From the NCBI GenBank assembly GCA_965554225.1, contig CBEVZC010000053.1, positions 1 through 18,983 of the forward strand: 18,983 bases of DNA, written 5' to 3'. Source of the DNA: BMS3ABIN04 sp965554225 (lineage in GTDB: Bacteria; Bacteroidota; Ignavibacteria; Ignavibacteriales; Melioribacteraceae). The stretch's first letter is position 1. Each line of letters starts with the position of its first letter. This document shows positions 7,801-14,415 of this stretch, one piece after another. The translations under genes and the position numbers were made by a program. Below the pieces are notes generated by a model. It saw only the letters and a program-made list of their open reading frames with translations. It was not told the origin of the DNA and made no database searches.

Positions 7801-9094
7801 CGCCGGTTGTTTCATCCCATCCGGGACTGTTAATATCGTTTGCTGTAGTTTTTAATACCTGCGTAATTTCCTGCACTGATAAATCTTTTAATCCTAGCAA
7901 AATGCCAACAGCACCTGTTACAAAAGGAGCAGCTGCCGAAGTACCGCTGAAACTTCTATATTCGCCATCATTGGAAGTTGTAATAATGTCAACACCCGGA
8001 GCGACCAAATCAAGAGTTGATCCCGAATTAGAAAAAGAAGCTGCAAAATCACTTGAATCAGTTGCTCCAACACTAATAACATCACTAAAACTTGATGGGT
8101 AATGAGGTAAATCTGAAGAAGAATTACCTGAACTTCCTACCAAAACAACTCCCCTTCCAGCTGCATAATCTATTACATCTTTTAATAAATTAGAAAATTT
8201 TGAGTCGCCGAAACTCATATTAATTACTTTTACACCGTTATTAACTGCATAAATTATAGCAGAGGCAATATCATCATCATCTCCAAATCCGTTAGCATCA
8301 AAAGCTCTAAGATTTACAAGATTAACATTGGGAGCAATGCCTGCAATACCGGTTTTATTATTAATTTCAGCTCCAATAATTCCCGCCACACTGGTTCCGT
8401 GTCCGTTTTCGTCACTCGGATCATTATCCCAGTTATAAAAATCGGCTGTCGTATCATTGTTATTTTTAATTGATCGATCTACAAAATCAAAACCCTTGTA
8501 ATCATCTATGTACCCATTTCCGTCATCATCAATACCGTTGTTTCTTTTGTCATTTCCATTTTCATCAATACCGGTTTCACCACTATTAATATAGATTTTA
8601 CTTTTCAAATCCGGATGTTTATCATCAATGCCAGTATCAATTACACCGACTAGGACATTATTTAAGTTGCTGTTTTCATTAAGTTTATCCCATGCTCCAT
8701 ATGCTCCTATTTTTTTCAACGCCCATTGTTCGGTAATTAAACTGTCATCAGGTACAAAGTCAATTTTATAAGTCACATTATCCTGCACATATTCAATTTT
8801 ATTTTTGTCTAATTTTGTAATAAATTTATTTTTTTCAGTCACATTATCAAAATTCACTTTAAAAATCCTACCTAGACCAATATTATCATTTAAGTAATTA
8901 GCATTATCTTCTTTTAATAAAGGCAGATACATGGCTTTATCTAAACTATTTTCTACTCCATAAGCATAATTTATCGCTTTTTGAGCATTTTCTTTCGAAA
9001 CATTTGCTTTAAATTTTACAAATACTGTAATTTTAGCAGAGGAAATTGTAGGTAAGATTAAGAAAATGAGGACAAAGACAATCTTTTTAATCAT
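4859..9094 (-). CDS. secreted subtilisin-like (S8) serine protease with FG-GAP-like repeats and T9SS type A sorting domain
   Basis: Large exported protease of 1411 residues. Signal peptide: residues 1-20 (MIKKIVFVLIFLILPTISSA). The subtilase domain (about 120-440) has Asp153 (VGVIDTGID), His232 (ENGHGTSVAG), oxyanion Asn324 (SSGNSS) and Ser386 (SGTSAAAPFV); a Gly/Asp/Asn-rich insert around 172-198 (NGIDDDGNGYIDD) looks calcium-binding. Then come beta-rich regions (about 445-650) and six D-x-[DN]-x-[DN]G-type motifs of FG-GAP/VCBS style (near 724, 772, 830, 880, 948, 992), for example DIDGDGKTE and DYNGDGKHE. Fibronectin- or Ig-like segments (about 1020-1300) precede a C-terminal T9SS type A domain from about 1320 (YVYPNPV, IFNINGRKIKSL, SGIYIFKV). 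It should pass through Sec, then T9SS, to the surface or medium. The ATG has a GGAAAGAAG ribosome site; it overlaps purF by 8 bp and pgsA by 4 bp. The substrate is unknown. Confidence 0.95.
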   Translation of the reverse strand: MIKKIVFVLIFLILPTISSAKITVFVKFKANVSKENAQKAINYAYGVENSLDKAMYLPLLKEDNANYLNDNIGLGRIFKVNFDNVTEKNKFITKLDKNKIEYVQDNVTYKIDFVPDDSLITEQWALKKIGAYGAWDKLNENSNLNNVLVGVIDTGIDDKHPDLKSKIYINSGETGIDENGNDKRNNGIDDDGNGYIDDYKGFDFVDRSIKNNNDTTADFYNWDNDPSDENGHGTSVAGIIGAEINNKTGIAGIAPNVNLVNLRAFDANGFGDDDDIASAIIYAVNNGVKVINMSFGDSKFSNLLKDVIDYAAGRGVVLVGSSGNSSSDLPHYPSSFSDVISVGATDSSDFAASFSNSGSTLDLVAPGVDIITTSNDGEYRSFSGTSAAAPFVTGAVGILLGLKDLSVQEITQVLKTTANDINSPGWDETTGAGRLDLNNEVSSLLPAIIKINFPYQEFSTSRDSIVINASVLSPNFDGFKLEYGTGFNPTEWIELPVKSNSYQVLNENIYTLNVSDFSDTVYTLRLSVFMNNSKTMEERVNFYIDRTPPEISLINGGTVLFGDKATVLATIYTNEKSVVKMYYRLKGNENFNSVTLDDFDTNIGTVTQTHYGYIPLDLVQDNGKYEVYFEAENLAGLKTILKNGSNYFNFFAESNFNLVSFDKLQYTLPEGRIYKNAVSITSNNMQNVFINEASNNELLKLYKFHNNTFSQIDSIKSRIPKSIGDFNKNGKVDMLGLFLRFEFIDEQADQFSSKFVNNFSDSSGNFWPALADDIDGDGKTEIISYGQDSTFGISEINNDLSVALEKVLPISIHPSNDSQGFIGAPNVVVDDINNDGKNEIWFMNNRGIITSYKINGPNSYSAYKSLDFKLNGIKNAIASGDYNGDGKHELAVLLKSSTTNDISPFYLLVVFNIENNELNIITTKAFMDISSTVSSGFTRKQYNVTFTDIDSDGNDELLINVFPYFYILKSENGSDNVILYKTNINTTTVFTGDLNKNGIKEFGITEDNSINFYELKDSSFPVIAKIKDAYSIDSSHIKLVFNSILGNYHLFRGLSPDSLSLYDSSNTEIYIDSLGIKNNTNYYYSITNLGTGNPKNESTQSTVVSVFAHAPAKVKSVFSLSSRQIQIIFSNKIKNYVSELSNFKFIVQPTNTIILPKTIFTSSQFSYILNFENSLPVGEHKLKIDDLLKDLYNSPITGNTFNVTVPKENSTIKGFYIAKFQILKTNKIRLIFNQNVDVLSIKNKNNYKFSPFNEVTSISAESERGNSVLISTKYPVGSIGKEYRLSLTNIFSSETSGHIKINDGAGSTVVLLSSAKNLNDIYVYPNPVRLEQTQQLTFANLTDKAEIVIFNINGRKIKSLVEENGDGGYSWDLRDENNRFINSGIYIFKVRALDNSNNVVEEKIGKFAVIK

Positions 9095-10589
9095 ATTCTT
9101 CTTTCCGTAATTTTGATCTTATAGTTATGGGATAATCCCCGGAGAAGCATGCGGTACAAAAATGCTCCGGTACATGATCCACCATTGCCTCTAACATTTC
9201 GTTTATTGTCATATATTCTAAACTGTCAACTCCCAAATATTTCCTAATATCTTCGATATTTCCTTGAAATTTATTAGCAATTAATTCTTCACTCGAGGGA
9301 AAATCCATTCCGTAATAACATGGGTAAAATATAGGAGGTGATGAAATTCTTAAATGAATTGATTTTGGATTTGCTTCTCGAATCAGCTTGACCAATTGTT
9401 TTGACGTTGTTCCCCTAACTATAGAATCATCAATGAGTACAACGGTTCTATTTTCCAGCACCCCTTTTACGGTATTAAACTTTACCCTTACACCAATTTC
9501 ACGGTTGCTTTGTTCAGGTAAAATAAAAGTTCGTCCGATATAGTGACTTCTTATTAATCCGATTTCCAATTTGGATGGAATACCCTGCTTTTCCAATTCA
9601 TTTTGATAACCGATTGCAGCCGTGTTAGAACTATCGGGAACGCTTATTACAATTAATTTCTCATTATTGGGATCACGCACGGAATGATAAGTAGCCAAGG
9701 TTTTGCCAAGCTTCCTTCTCATTTTATCTACATTTGATCCGAAAATTTTGCTATCCGGTCTGGAAAAGTAAATATATTCAAATACACAATGTTTAGGAAT
9801 TTTCTTATCATTTTTAATCTCAAAAGATCTTATTTTAGACGCTGTTTTTGAATCGGCTGAAATCTCTATCAATTCACCGGGTTCAATATCTCTAATATAT
9901 TCCGCACCGTTTATATCAAATGCACAAGTTTCGGAGGCAACGATATACGAATCATCAATTTTTCCAAGAGCTAAAGGTCTAAACCCAAACGGATCACGAG
10001 CTGCATATAATTTTTCATTGGTTAATATTGTTAATGAATATGCTCCCTCTAATTTAGAGAGTGCTTCTATAATTTGGTCAACTTGATTTTCCAGTCGGCT
10101 TCTTGCAATTAAATGCAGTATTACTTCGGTATCGCTTGTAGTCTGGAATAATGCACCTTCCGTAACTAATTCCTCGCGCAAACTTTTTGCATTTGTCAAA
10201 TTTCCATTGTGTGCAACTGCTAAATTACCCATTCTGTAATTTACAAGAAAGGGTTGTATGTTTTTCCTCGATTTTGATGCCCCCGTTGTTGAATAGCGGT
10301 TGTGTCCGATTGATGCATAACCGGAAAGTTCTTTCACAAAGATATCTTTCTTATTAAAAACATCCGAAACCAGTCCAAGCCCTTTAACAATATTGAACAC
10401 ATATTTTTCATTGCCATCCTTTGCAGATACAATACCGGCTGCTTCCTGTCCTCTATGCTGAAGTGCGTGCAGACCGTAATAAGTACGGACGGAAGGATTA
10501 TCTGTACCGAGTATACCAAAAACTCCACAGTGACATTTAGGTTTATCAGGTGTGTACTTAAAATTGTTATTTAGTTTGCGTTTATTCAA
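9087..10589 (-). CDS. purF: amidophosphoribosyltransferase PurF
   Basis: Cytoplasmic enzyme of the first committed purine step: it transfers the glutamine amide nitrogen to PRPP to give 5-phosphoribosylamine. The N-terminal class II glutaminase domain should start at nucleophile Cys21 (CGVFGI) after removal of a 20-residue propeptide; HNGNLTNA (127-134) and SDTEVI follow. The C-terminal phosphoribosyltransferase domain has the PRPP loop VVLIDDSIVRGTTSK (383-397). Four cysteines match the iron-sulfur ligands of the Bacillus-type enzyme: Cys268 (CVFEYIYFSRPDS), Cys424 (YPCYYG), and Cys478 and Cys481 (FCTACFSG). The frame has no ATG before Cys21; TTG at 10587-10589 is the likely start, two codons after an in-frame stop. 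The propeptide is removed, so this does not affect the mature enzyme. It leads the cluster with the subtilase, pgsA and ftsY. Confidence 0.97.
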   Translation of the reverse strand: MNKRKLNNNFKYTPDKPKCHCGVFGILGTDNPSVRTYYGLHALQHRGQEAAGIVSAKDGNEKYVFNIVKGLGLVSDVFNKKDIFVKELSGYASIGHNRYSTTGASKSRKNIQPFLVNYRMGNLAVAHNGNLTNAKSLREELVTEGALFQTTSDTEVILHLIARSRLENQVDQIIEALSKLEGAYSLTILTNEKLYAARDPFGFRPLALGKIDDSYIVASETCAFDINGAEYIRDIEPGELIEISADSKTASKIRSFEIKNDKKIPKHCVFEYIYFSRPDSKIFGSNVDKMRRKLGKTLATYHSVRDPNNEKLIVISVPDSSNTAAIGYQNELEKQGIPSKLEIGLIRSHYIGRTFILPEQSNREIGVRVKFNTVKGVLENRTVVLIDDSIVRGTTSKQLVKLIREANPKSIHLRISSPPIFYPCYYGMDFPSSEELIANKFQGNIEDIRKYLGVDSLEYMTINEMLEAMVDHVPEHFCTACFSGDYPITIRSKLRKEEYD

Positions 10590-10650
10590 AATTTATTTGG
10601 TTCAATACATTTGGTTAAGATTTTAAGAAATAAAATGAATGGTAAAATTG

Positions 10651-10725
10651 TCGGAACGGCGGGATTTGAACCCGCGACCACTTGACCCCCAGTCAAGTAC
10701 GCTAACCGGACTGCGCCACGTTCCG
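10651..10725 (-). tRNA. tRNA-Pro (anticodon GGG)
   Basis: A complete cloverleaf of 75 nt reads on the minus strand. The acceptor stem CGGAACG/CGTTCCG has discriminator A; the D arm is GCGC/GCGT; the anticodon stem CTTGA/TCAAG closes the loop CTGGGGG with anticodon GGG; the T arm is GCGGG-TTCAAAT-CCCGC. C1-G72 with A73 is normal for bacterial tRNA-Pro. The 3' CCA is not encoded (the next bases are CAATTT), so it must be added after transcription. It lies between purF and the MerR gene on the same strand. Confidence 0.97.
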
Positions 10726-10766
10726 AATCATTTCTTAATTATTAAGAGGTTATAATTAAATAAAAC

Positions 10767-10800
10767 AAGAAAAAATTATACGCTCTAAATCTTAGAACGT
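10767..10800 (-). terminator. probable intrinsic terminator of the MerR-type gene
   Basis: On the minus strand the transcript can form a stem of 9 bp with a GAU loop at 10780-10800 (ACGUUCUAA/UUAGAGCGU, one G-U wobble). Three further bases lead into a run of six U (complement of A at 10770-10775). The stem spans the UAG stop codon of the MerR gene (10785-10787). The stem is AT-rich, so termination may be incomplete, and tRNA-Pro lies just downstream on the same strand. Called from base pairing by eye only. Confidence 0.5.
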
Positions 10801-11168
10801 AAATCTACTAAAAATTTTCTCATTTCCTCAAGGTCTCTTTTTAAAGATCTTATATTGGCGTTTTTTGTATCCGAAGATTTGATTTTCGGTATAGATTTTT
10901 TTGAACGAGTAGAAGTATGATTATTAGGATCCGAGAGAATTCTTTTTGCTCCTTCGATAGTATATTTTTCATCACGCAGAAGCTTTTTTATTTTAAGAAT
11001 CATCTTAATATCGGAGTTTGTATAAATTCTGTTTCCAGCTCTATTTTTAGAGGGTTTCAACTGTTCAAATTCAGTTTCCCAATAGCGAAGTATGTACTGT
11101 TCCAATTCAGTTAATTTACTTACTTCACTTATTGAATAGTATAATTTCTTTAATCCGAAGTCTTTCAT
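10785..11168 (-). CDS. MerR-family transcriptional regulator
   Basis: Cytoplasmic DNA-binding protein of 127 residues. The winged-helix MerR domain fills residues about 8-78: the first HTH (YYSISEVSKLTELEQYILRY), WETEF, the wing (LKPSKNRAGNRIYTNSDI) and the second helical part (IKKLLRDEKYTIEGAKRIL). The short tail (about 80-127) is basic, ends in a likely helix (NIRSLKRDLEEMRKFLVDL), and has no recognisable metal or drug sensor. This compact form, with WE-x-EF and YTIEGA, is widespread in Bacteroidota as an orphan regulator, and its effector is unknown. The start is ATG at 11166-11168, with no clear Shine-Dalgarno sequence. It stands alone: 222 bp of gap upstream and a probable terminator at its end. 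Confidence 0.9.
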   Translation of the reverse strand: MKDFGLKKLYYSISEVSKLTELEQYILRYWETEFEQLKPSKNRAGNRIYTNSDIKMILKIKKLLRDEKYTIEGAKRILSDPNNHTSTRSKKSIPKIKSSDTKNANIRSLKRDLEEMRKFLVDLRSKI

Positions 11169-11391
11169 AAGTATATTGATTTTTTACTTTAAGGAACTTA
11201 AGTAATTCATTATAAAATATCAAGTTTAATGCTTATCCTTAAAAAAATAATTATGCCTAATACAAAAGTTATTGTATCTTAGATGCATGAGAAAATCATC
11301 TAAATATTTACTTGATAAACAAGATATTAAAATCTGATGTTATAGGATTTGTCGCAGCTCACAATGTAGAAATTGTAAATGTATATAAAGA
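11169..11391. other. 223-bp intergenic region between merR-type gene and aroQ
   Basis: The longest gap in the window. It must hold the promoter of the MerR-type gene (minus strand) and the 3' end of the aroQ transcript. An 8-bp palindrome ACTTAAGT sits at 11196-11203, 28 bp upstream of the MerR start, in a larger imperfect dyad (11186-11203) that could be an autoregulatory operator. Two adjacent inverted repeats occupy 11260-11303 and are listed separately. No promoter matched a consensus well enough to call. Short open stretches on the plus strand (11287-11395) are treated as a finding. Confidence 0.6.
11260..11303. repeat. two adjacent inverted repeats (possible RNA hairpins)
   Basis: ATACAA at 11260-11265 pairs with TTGTAT at 11272-11277 (6 bp, 6-nt loop). 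One base further, TTAGATG at 11279-11285 pairs with CATCTAA at 11297-11303 (7 bp, 11-nt loop). Both are perfect. On the minus strand they would lie about 90-130 nt past the aroQ stop, and a run of seven T follows 12 nt later, which is too far for a standard terminator. The function is unknown. Confidence 0.4.
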
Positions 11392-11823
11392 TTAGATTCT
11401 TTTCAGAATTTTGATAAGTAAATATACACCGGCCATATAACTTAATTCTTGAAACCCGGAGATATAACCATCACAAACACTTGCTGTGATAAGAGTTTGT
11501 CTGAAATTCTCTCTTTTTGAAATATTAGATAAGTGTACTTCAATTTTAGGAATTTTAACTAAATCCAAAGCATCACGTATTGCAACAGATGTATGAGCAT
11601 AACCGCCCGGATTAATGAGTAACCCATCAAAATCCTCGTTTACAACTTGAATTTTATTAACTAATTCTCCTTCTATGTTGCTTTGAAAGAATTCAAATTC
11701 AACATCCGGGAATTCTGACTCTAATTTAGAGCAAATATTTTCAAGAGTTAGTTTACCGTAATAATTCGGGTCTCTCTTTCCAAGCATATTTAAATTGGGT
11801 CCATTTAATACTATAATTTTCAT
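11392..11823 (-). CDS. aroQ: type II 3-dehydroquinate dehydratase AroQ
   Basis: Cytoplasmic dodecameric enzyme of the shikimate pathway that removes water from 3-dehydroquinate to give 3-dehydroshikimate. The 143-residue length is normal. It begins with the family signature IIVLNGPNLNMLGKRDP and has the flexible-loop catalytic Tyr22 (YYG), the substrate-binding segment NPGGYAHTSVAIRDAL (71-86), catalytic His97 (IEVHLSN) and Arg108 (RENFR). The NPGGYAH segment replaces the more common NPAAY/FTH. The ATG overlaps the stop of the upstream 90-residue gene as ATGA, so the two are coupled. Confidence 0.96.
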   Translation of the reverse strand: MKIIVLNGPNLNMLGKRDPNYYGKLTLENICSKLESEFPDVEFEFFQSNIEGELVNKIQVVNEDFDGLLINPGGYAHTSVAIRDALDLVKIPKIEVHLSNISKRENFRQTLITASVCDGYISGFQELSYMAGVYLLIKILKRI

Positions 11824-12092
11824 TTATTGTCCGTCATTTCTTCAATCACTTCTCTCAGTCTTGGAGTTAAATACATATCTTCAACACCAAGTTCTTTTAA
11901 CGCAGCAGAAAGAGTAATTACTTTTCGTTGGAATGTAGCTAATTTATTGATAACAATTACTTTGCTTTCTTTTAGTAAACAATATCCTCCTTTAAAATCT
12001 CCCCTCTCAAATCTTACTTTTGCTCCCATTTGGTTTGCCACAGATTTAAGATCGGCTAAAATCGATTCAAATTCTTTTTCTTTAATCTTCAT
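11820..12092 (-). CDS. conserved-looking 90-residue protein of unknown function, coupled to aroQ
   Basis: I do not recognise this family. The protein is soluble, without signal peptide or membrane segment. Visible parts are an N-terminal helix (KIKEKEFESILADLKSVA), a likely beta hairpin with GDFKGGYCLLKESKVIVINK (about 32-50), and a C-terminal helical part (RKVITLSAALKEL) ending in YLTPRLREVIEEM. Codon use matches its neighbours, and the 4-bp ATGA overlap with aroQ supports a real gene. The start is ATG at 12090-12092 with an AT-rich leader and no Shine-Dalgarno sequence. The pattern, one Cys after GG and a strand leading into INK, suggests a small fold, but no catalytic site can be argued. 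Confidence 0.75.
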   Translation of the reverse strand: MKIKEKEFESILADLKSVANQMGAKVRFERGDFKGGYCLLKESKVIVINKLATFQRKVITLSAALKELGVEDMYLTPRLREVIEEMTDNK

Positions 12093-12160
12093 TAAAAATT
12101 ATTTTTATTTCACAACTTCATAACTTACTTTTAGTAGACAAAATATAAATAAAATTATTT

Positions 12161-12187
12161 GCAGAATAAACCTTAATAATATTCTGC
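12161..12187. promoter_or_regulatory. 8-bp perfect inverted repeat between divergent genes
   Basis: GCAGAATA (12161-12168) and TATTCTGC (12180-12187) are exact reverse complements around an 11-bp spacer. The site lies in the 130-bp space between the divergent 90-residue gene and the ppx/gppA gene, 36 bp before the latter's ATG. It could be an operator or a leader hairpin; no known regulator site is recognised. Confidence 0.35.
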
Positions 12188-12222
12188 TTAAACAATGAGT
12201 TACTCTATTCTATGAGGGAAAG

Positions 12223-13146
12223 ATGAAAATTGCATCTATAGATATTGGAACTAATACAGTATTGCTTTTGATAGCTGAAGTGAATAAAGAATCGAAAACG
12301 GTAAATCCAATTTTGAACAAGTACAAAATGCCTAGAGTTGGAAAGGATTTGATTCCCGGCGGACAAATAAAGAAAGAAAGAATTTCAGCTCTTTACAAGA
12401 TATTGGAAAAATACAAGAGCATTATAGAGCAAGAAAAATGCGAAACCATATTAGTTAATGCTACAAATGCATTTAGAATTGCGTCTAATGCCAAATCAAT
12501 TGTTGATGAAATTAAAGTAAAATTTGGATTCGACGTAAATATTATAGACGGAGAAACCGAAGCCAAATATTCTTTTCTGGGAGCAATTTCTTCTTTTGAT
12601 AAAGGGAAAGAATACTTAGTAATTGATATCGGTGGCGGAAGTACAGAACTAATTTTCGGCAGTATTAACAAAATTAAGTTTAAAAAAAGCTTCGGGTTTG
12701 GAGTGGTAAGTTTAGCTGAAAAATTCTTTGCCCATAATCCCCCGACTTTACTTGAAATTCAAAATATACTGAATAATACAAAATTACAGTTAAATGAAAT
12801 TACAGATTCGATTTCTAAAAACCCTACAACAATTGCAGTTGCCGGAACTCCTACTACCCTTTCGTGCATTATGCAAAACTTAAAAGAATACGATGAGAAT
12901 AAAGTAGAGAGATCCGTTATTTCTTATTCAGAATTAAACAAAATAATTGATACTCTAAGCAAAATGACTTCAGCCAAGATTAAGGATAGCTACGGACAAG
13001 TTGTAAAAGGCAGAGAAGACGTACTTTTACCCGGAGCATTGATATTACTAACAATATCAAATTTATTACAGCTTGATAGGTTTTTTGTAAGCGGAAGAGG
13101 AATAAGATACGGCGCTGTGATTGCATATTTAGAGAAAAATGTATAA
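12223..13146 (+). CDS. Ppx/GppA family phosphatase (exopolyphosphatase or pppGpp phosphohydrolase)
   Basis: Cytoplasmic ASKHA-fold phosphatase of 307 residues, the short single-module form of the family without the C-terminal HD-like extension of enterobacterial Ppx (about 500 residues). Signatures: phosphate loop 1 SIDIGTNTVLLLIAEV (5-20), ATNAFR (about 79-84), DGETEAKYSFLGA, phosphate loop 2 VIDIGGGSTELIFG (about 137-150), FGFGVVSLAEKFF, AGTPTTLSCI, and GREDVLLPGALIL near the C-terminus. Family members hydrolyse terminal phosphates of polyphosphate or pppGpp; which one cannot be told here. GAGGGAAAG before the ATG is the clearest ribosome site in the window. It is one of two plus-strand protein genes and stands alone, convergent with the yip1-like gene (18 bp gap). 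Confidence 0.94.
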   Translation: MKIASIDIGTNTVLLLIAEVNKESKTVNPILNKYKMPRVGKDLIPGGQIKKERISALYKILEKYKSIIEQEKCETILVNATNAFRIASNAKSIVDEIKVKFGFDVNIIDGETEAKYSFLGAISSFDKGKEYLVIDIGGGSTELIFGSINKIKFKKSFGFGVVSLAEKFFAHNPPTLLEIQNILNNTKLQLNEITDSISKNPTTIAVAGTPTTLSCIMQNLKEYDENKVERSVISYSELNKIIDTLSKMTSAKIKDSYGQVVKGREDVLLPGALILLTISNLLQLDRFFVSGRGIRYGAVIAYLEKNV

Positions 13147-13164
13147 CCCGGATTTTCGTGGAAA

Positions 13165-13887
13165 TTAAATAATTATGTAAAAGTTGACAGAAAGAAAAAT
13201 AATTGAGGCAAACAGTATTGCAAACGTAATAATTGAAATAATGATGGAGTAAAATGTATTTTTACTTTGAACATAAATTCCGGTTGCAAAGAGTAAAATT
13301 GTCCAAAAAAACATTAAAACCTCAATCCCAACAAGAACATACCCGGTAAAATAATCAACAAAAAACGGTGAAGGGTTATGTAAAAACCAATACTTGCCGA
13401 ATATTGCGTATTCAATAGGCGTTAGAAAAATTAAACTGATAATTACGGGAATGAAAGAAAAAGTTAAAATTGACAGATTATCTTTAAATCGAGTCAATAA
13501 CCCAAGCATATTATTAAATAACGTTATAAGATAAGAAATTATTAAAATTAGTAATATTGAAACTAAAAGTAATATACTTAAAACAAAAAACACATTAGAA
13601 TAACTAAATAAAGGTATTTTAAAGTAATTTGATACGAAAGCAGAAATAAGTATAATTTTTATAGAGGCAATTAATAACAAAACCGAGACAAAATTTTTAT
13701 GTTCGGCAAATATAATTTTTTTGAAGGCTGCTGTTGGTTCATATAACAATCTCCATAATGTTTTCCAGAAGTCGATGTTTACAACCCGCTCTCGTAAATA
13801 TGATCCGCAGTCAGTACAAGTTAATCTGTAAATGGGATTTTCAGCTCCGCAATTCGGGCACTTAACAATATTTTTCAGTACTTTCAT
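13165..13887 (-). CDS. zinc-ribbon Yip1-family membrane protein
   Basis: A 240-residue inner membrane protein. The N-terminus is a zinc ribbon with Cys10, Cys13, Cys24 and Cys27 (CPNCG and CTDCG). A short amphipathic segment follows (FWKTLWRLLYEPTAAFKKI, about 41-59), with the LLYEPTAAF pattern typical of bacterial Yip1 proteins, then about five hydrophobic helices (near 67-85, 97-127, 140-160, 177-205 and 214-238). Bacterial Yip1 proteins have no settled function. It starts 24 bp after the DUF5683 gene, with AAAGAG ahead of the ATG, and is probably the last gene of the parA-parB-DUF5683 operon. The zinc ribbon suggests a contact on the cytoplasmic side, but this is inference. Confidence 0.85.
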   Translation of the reverse strand: MKVLKNIVKCPNCGAENPIYRLTCTDCGSYLRERVVNIDFWKTLWRLLYEPTAAFKKIIFAEHKNFVSVLLLIASIKIILISAFVSNYFKIPLFSYSNVFFVLSILLLVSILLILIISYLITLFNNMLGLLTRFKDNLSILTFSFIPVIISLIFLTPIEYAIFGKYWFLHNPSPFFVDYFTGYVLVGIEVLMFFWTILLFATGIYVQSKNTFYSIIISIITFAILFASIIFLSVNFYIII

Positions 13888-13911
13888 TTGTACTCTTTTG
13901 TAATTGGTGAG

Positions 13912-14415
13912 CTAAAATTTAAATCTTATCCTAAACTCGGGTTGATGGATTATATTGTCGTCAGTTACATCAAAATCGAATAAATGAGCATCAACATAAG
14001 CATCGACTAAATTAAGGAAATATGTAAGTCCGATAAAAACAGCAAAAACATCCCGCTGATCTTTGTAGAATTCCCTAAGTTGTTTAAAGTCGCTATTTCC
14101 TTGAGAAACTTCCGCTAAACTTTGGTTATACAGGTCCCTATACTTAACCGTAAGATTATTTCTATCAATCCAACCATAAACCAGAGCTGCTGTACCGCCC
14201 CAAATAACAGGTATTTTCCAATAAGAATGGTTATAAAACTGACCCCACCCCGGTAAAACTGCGCTTCTTAAAACTGCTCCCCACGGGGATTTTTTCATTA
14301 CAAAAGTAGAGTCGGGAGCACGATTATTTGTTGATTTAATATCTTTATTCTGCCCTAAAATAAGACCCGAGCTAAAAAGAAATATAAAGAATATTTTAAT
14401 TATATGTTTTTTCAA
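13912..14415 (-). CDS. DUF5683 domain protein
   Basis: A 167-residue envelope protein of unknown function. Residues 1-21 form a signal peptide or anchor (MKKHIIKIFFIFLFSSGLILG). The DUF5683 core starts at about residue 43 with SPWGAVLRSAVLPGWGQFYN, followed by WKIPVIWGGTAALVYGW and a later hydrophobic stretch (VFAVFIGLTYFLNLVDAYVDAHL). This core recurs next to parB in Bacteroidota, so the position here fits the family. The frame has no ATG near its start; TTG at 14413-14415 is the likely start, inside the parB end (20 bp overlap), so translation is probably coupled to parB. No catalytic residues can be proposed. Confidence 0.88.
   Translation of the reverse strand: MKKHIIKIFFIFLFSSGLILGQNKDIKSTNNRAPDSTFVMKKSPWGAVLRSAVLPGWGQFYNHSYWKIPVIWGGTAALVYGWIDRNNLTVKYRDLYNQSLAEVSQGNSDFKQLREFYKDQRDVFAVFIGLTYFLNLVDAYVDAHLFDFDVTDDNIIHQPEFRIRFKF

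Noticed and set aside
7740..8102. 120-codon open frame on the plus strand inside the subtilase gene
   Set aside because: It is antisense to the conserved catalytic domain and its translation shows no domain features.
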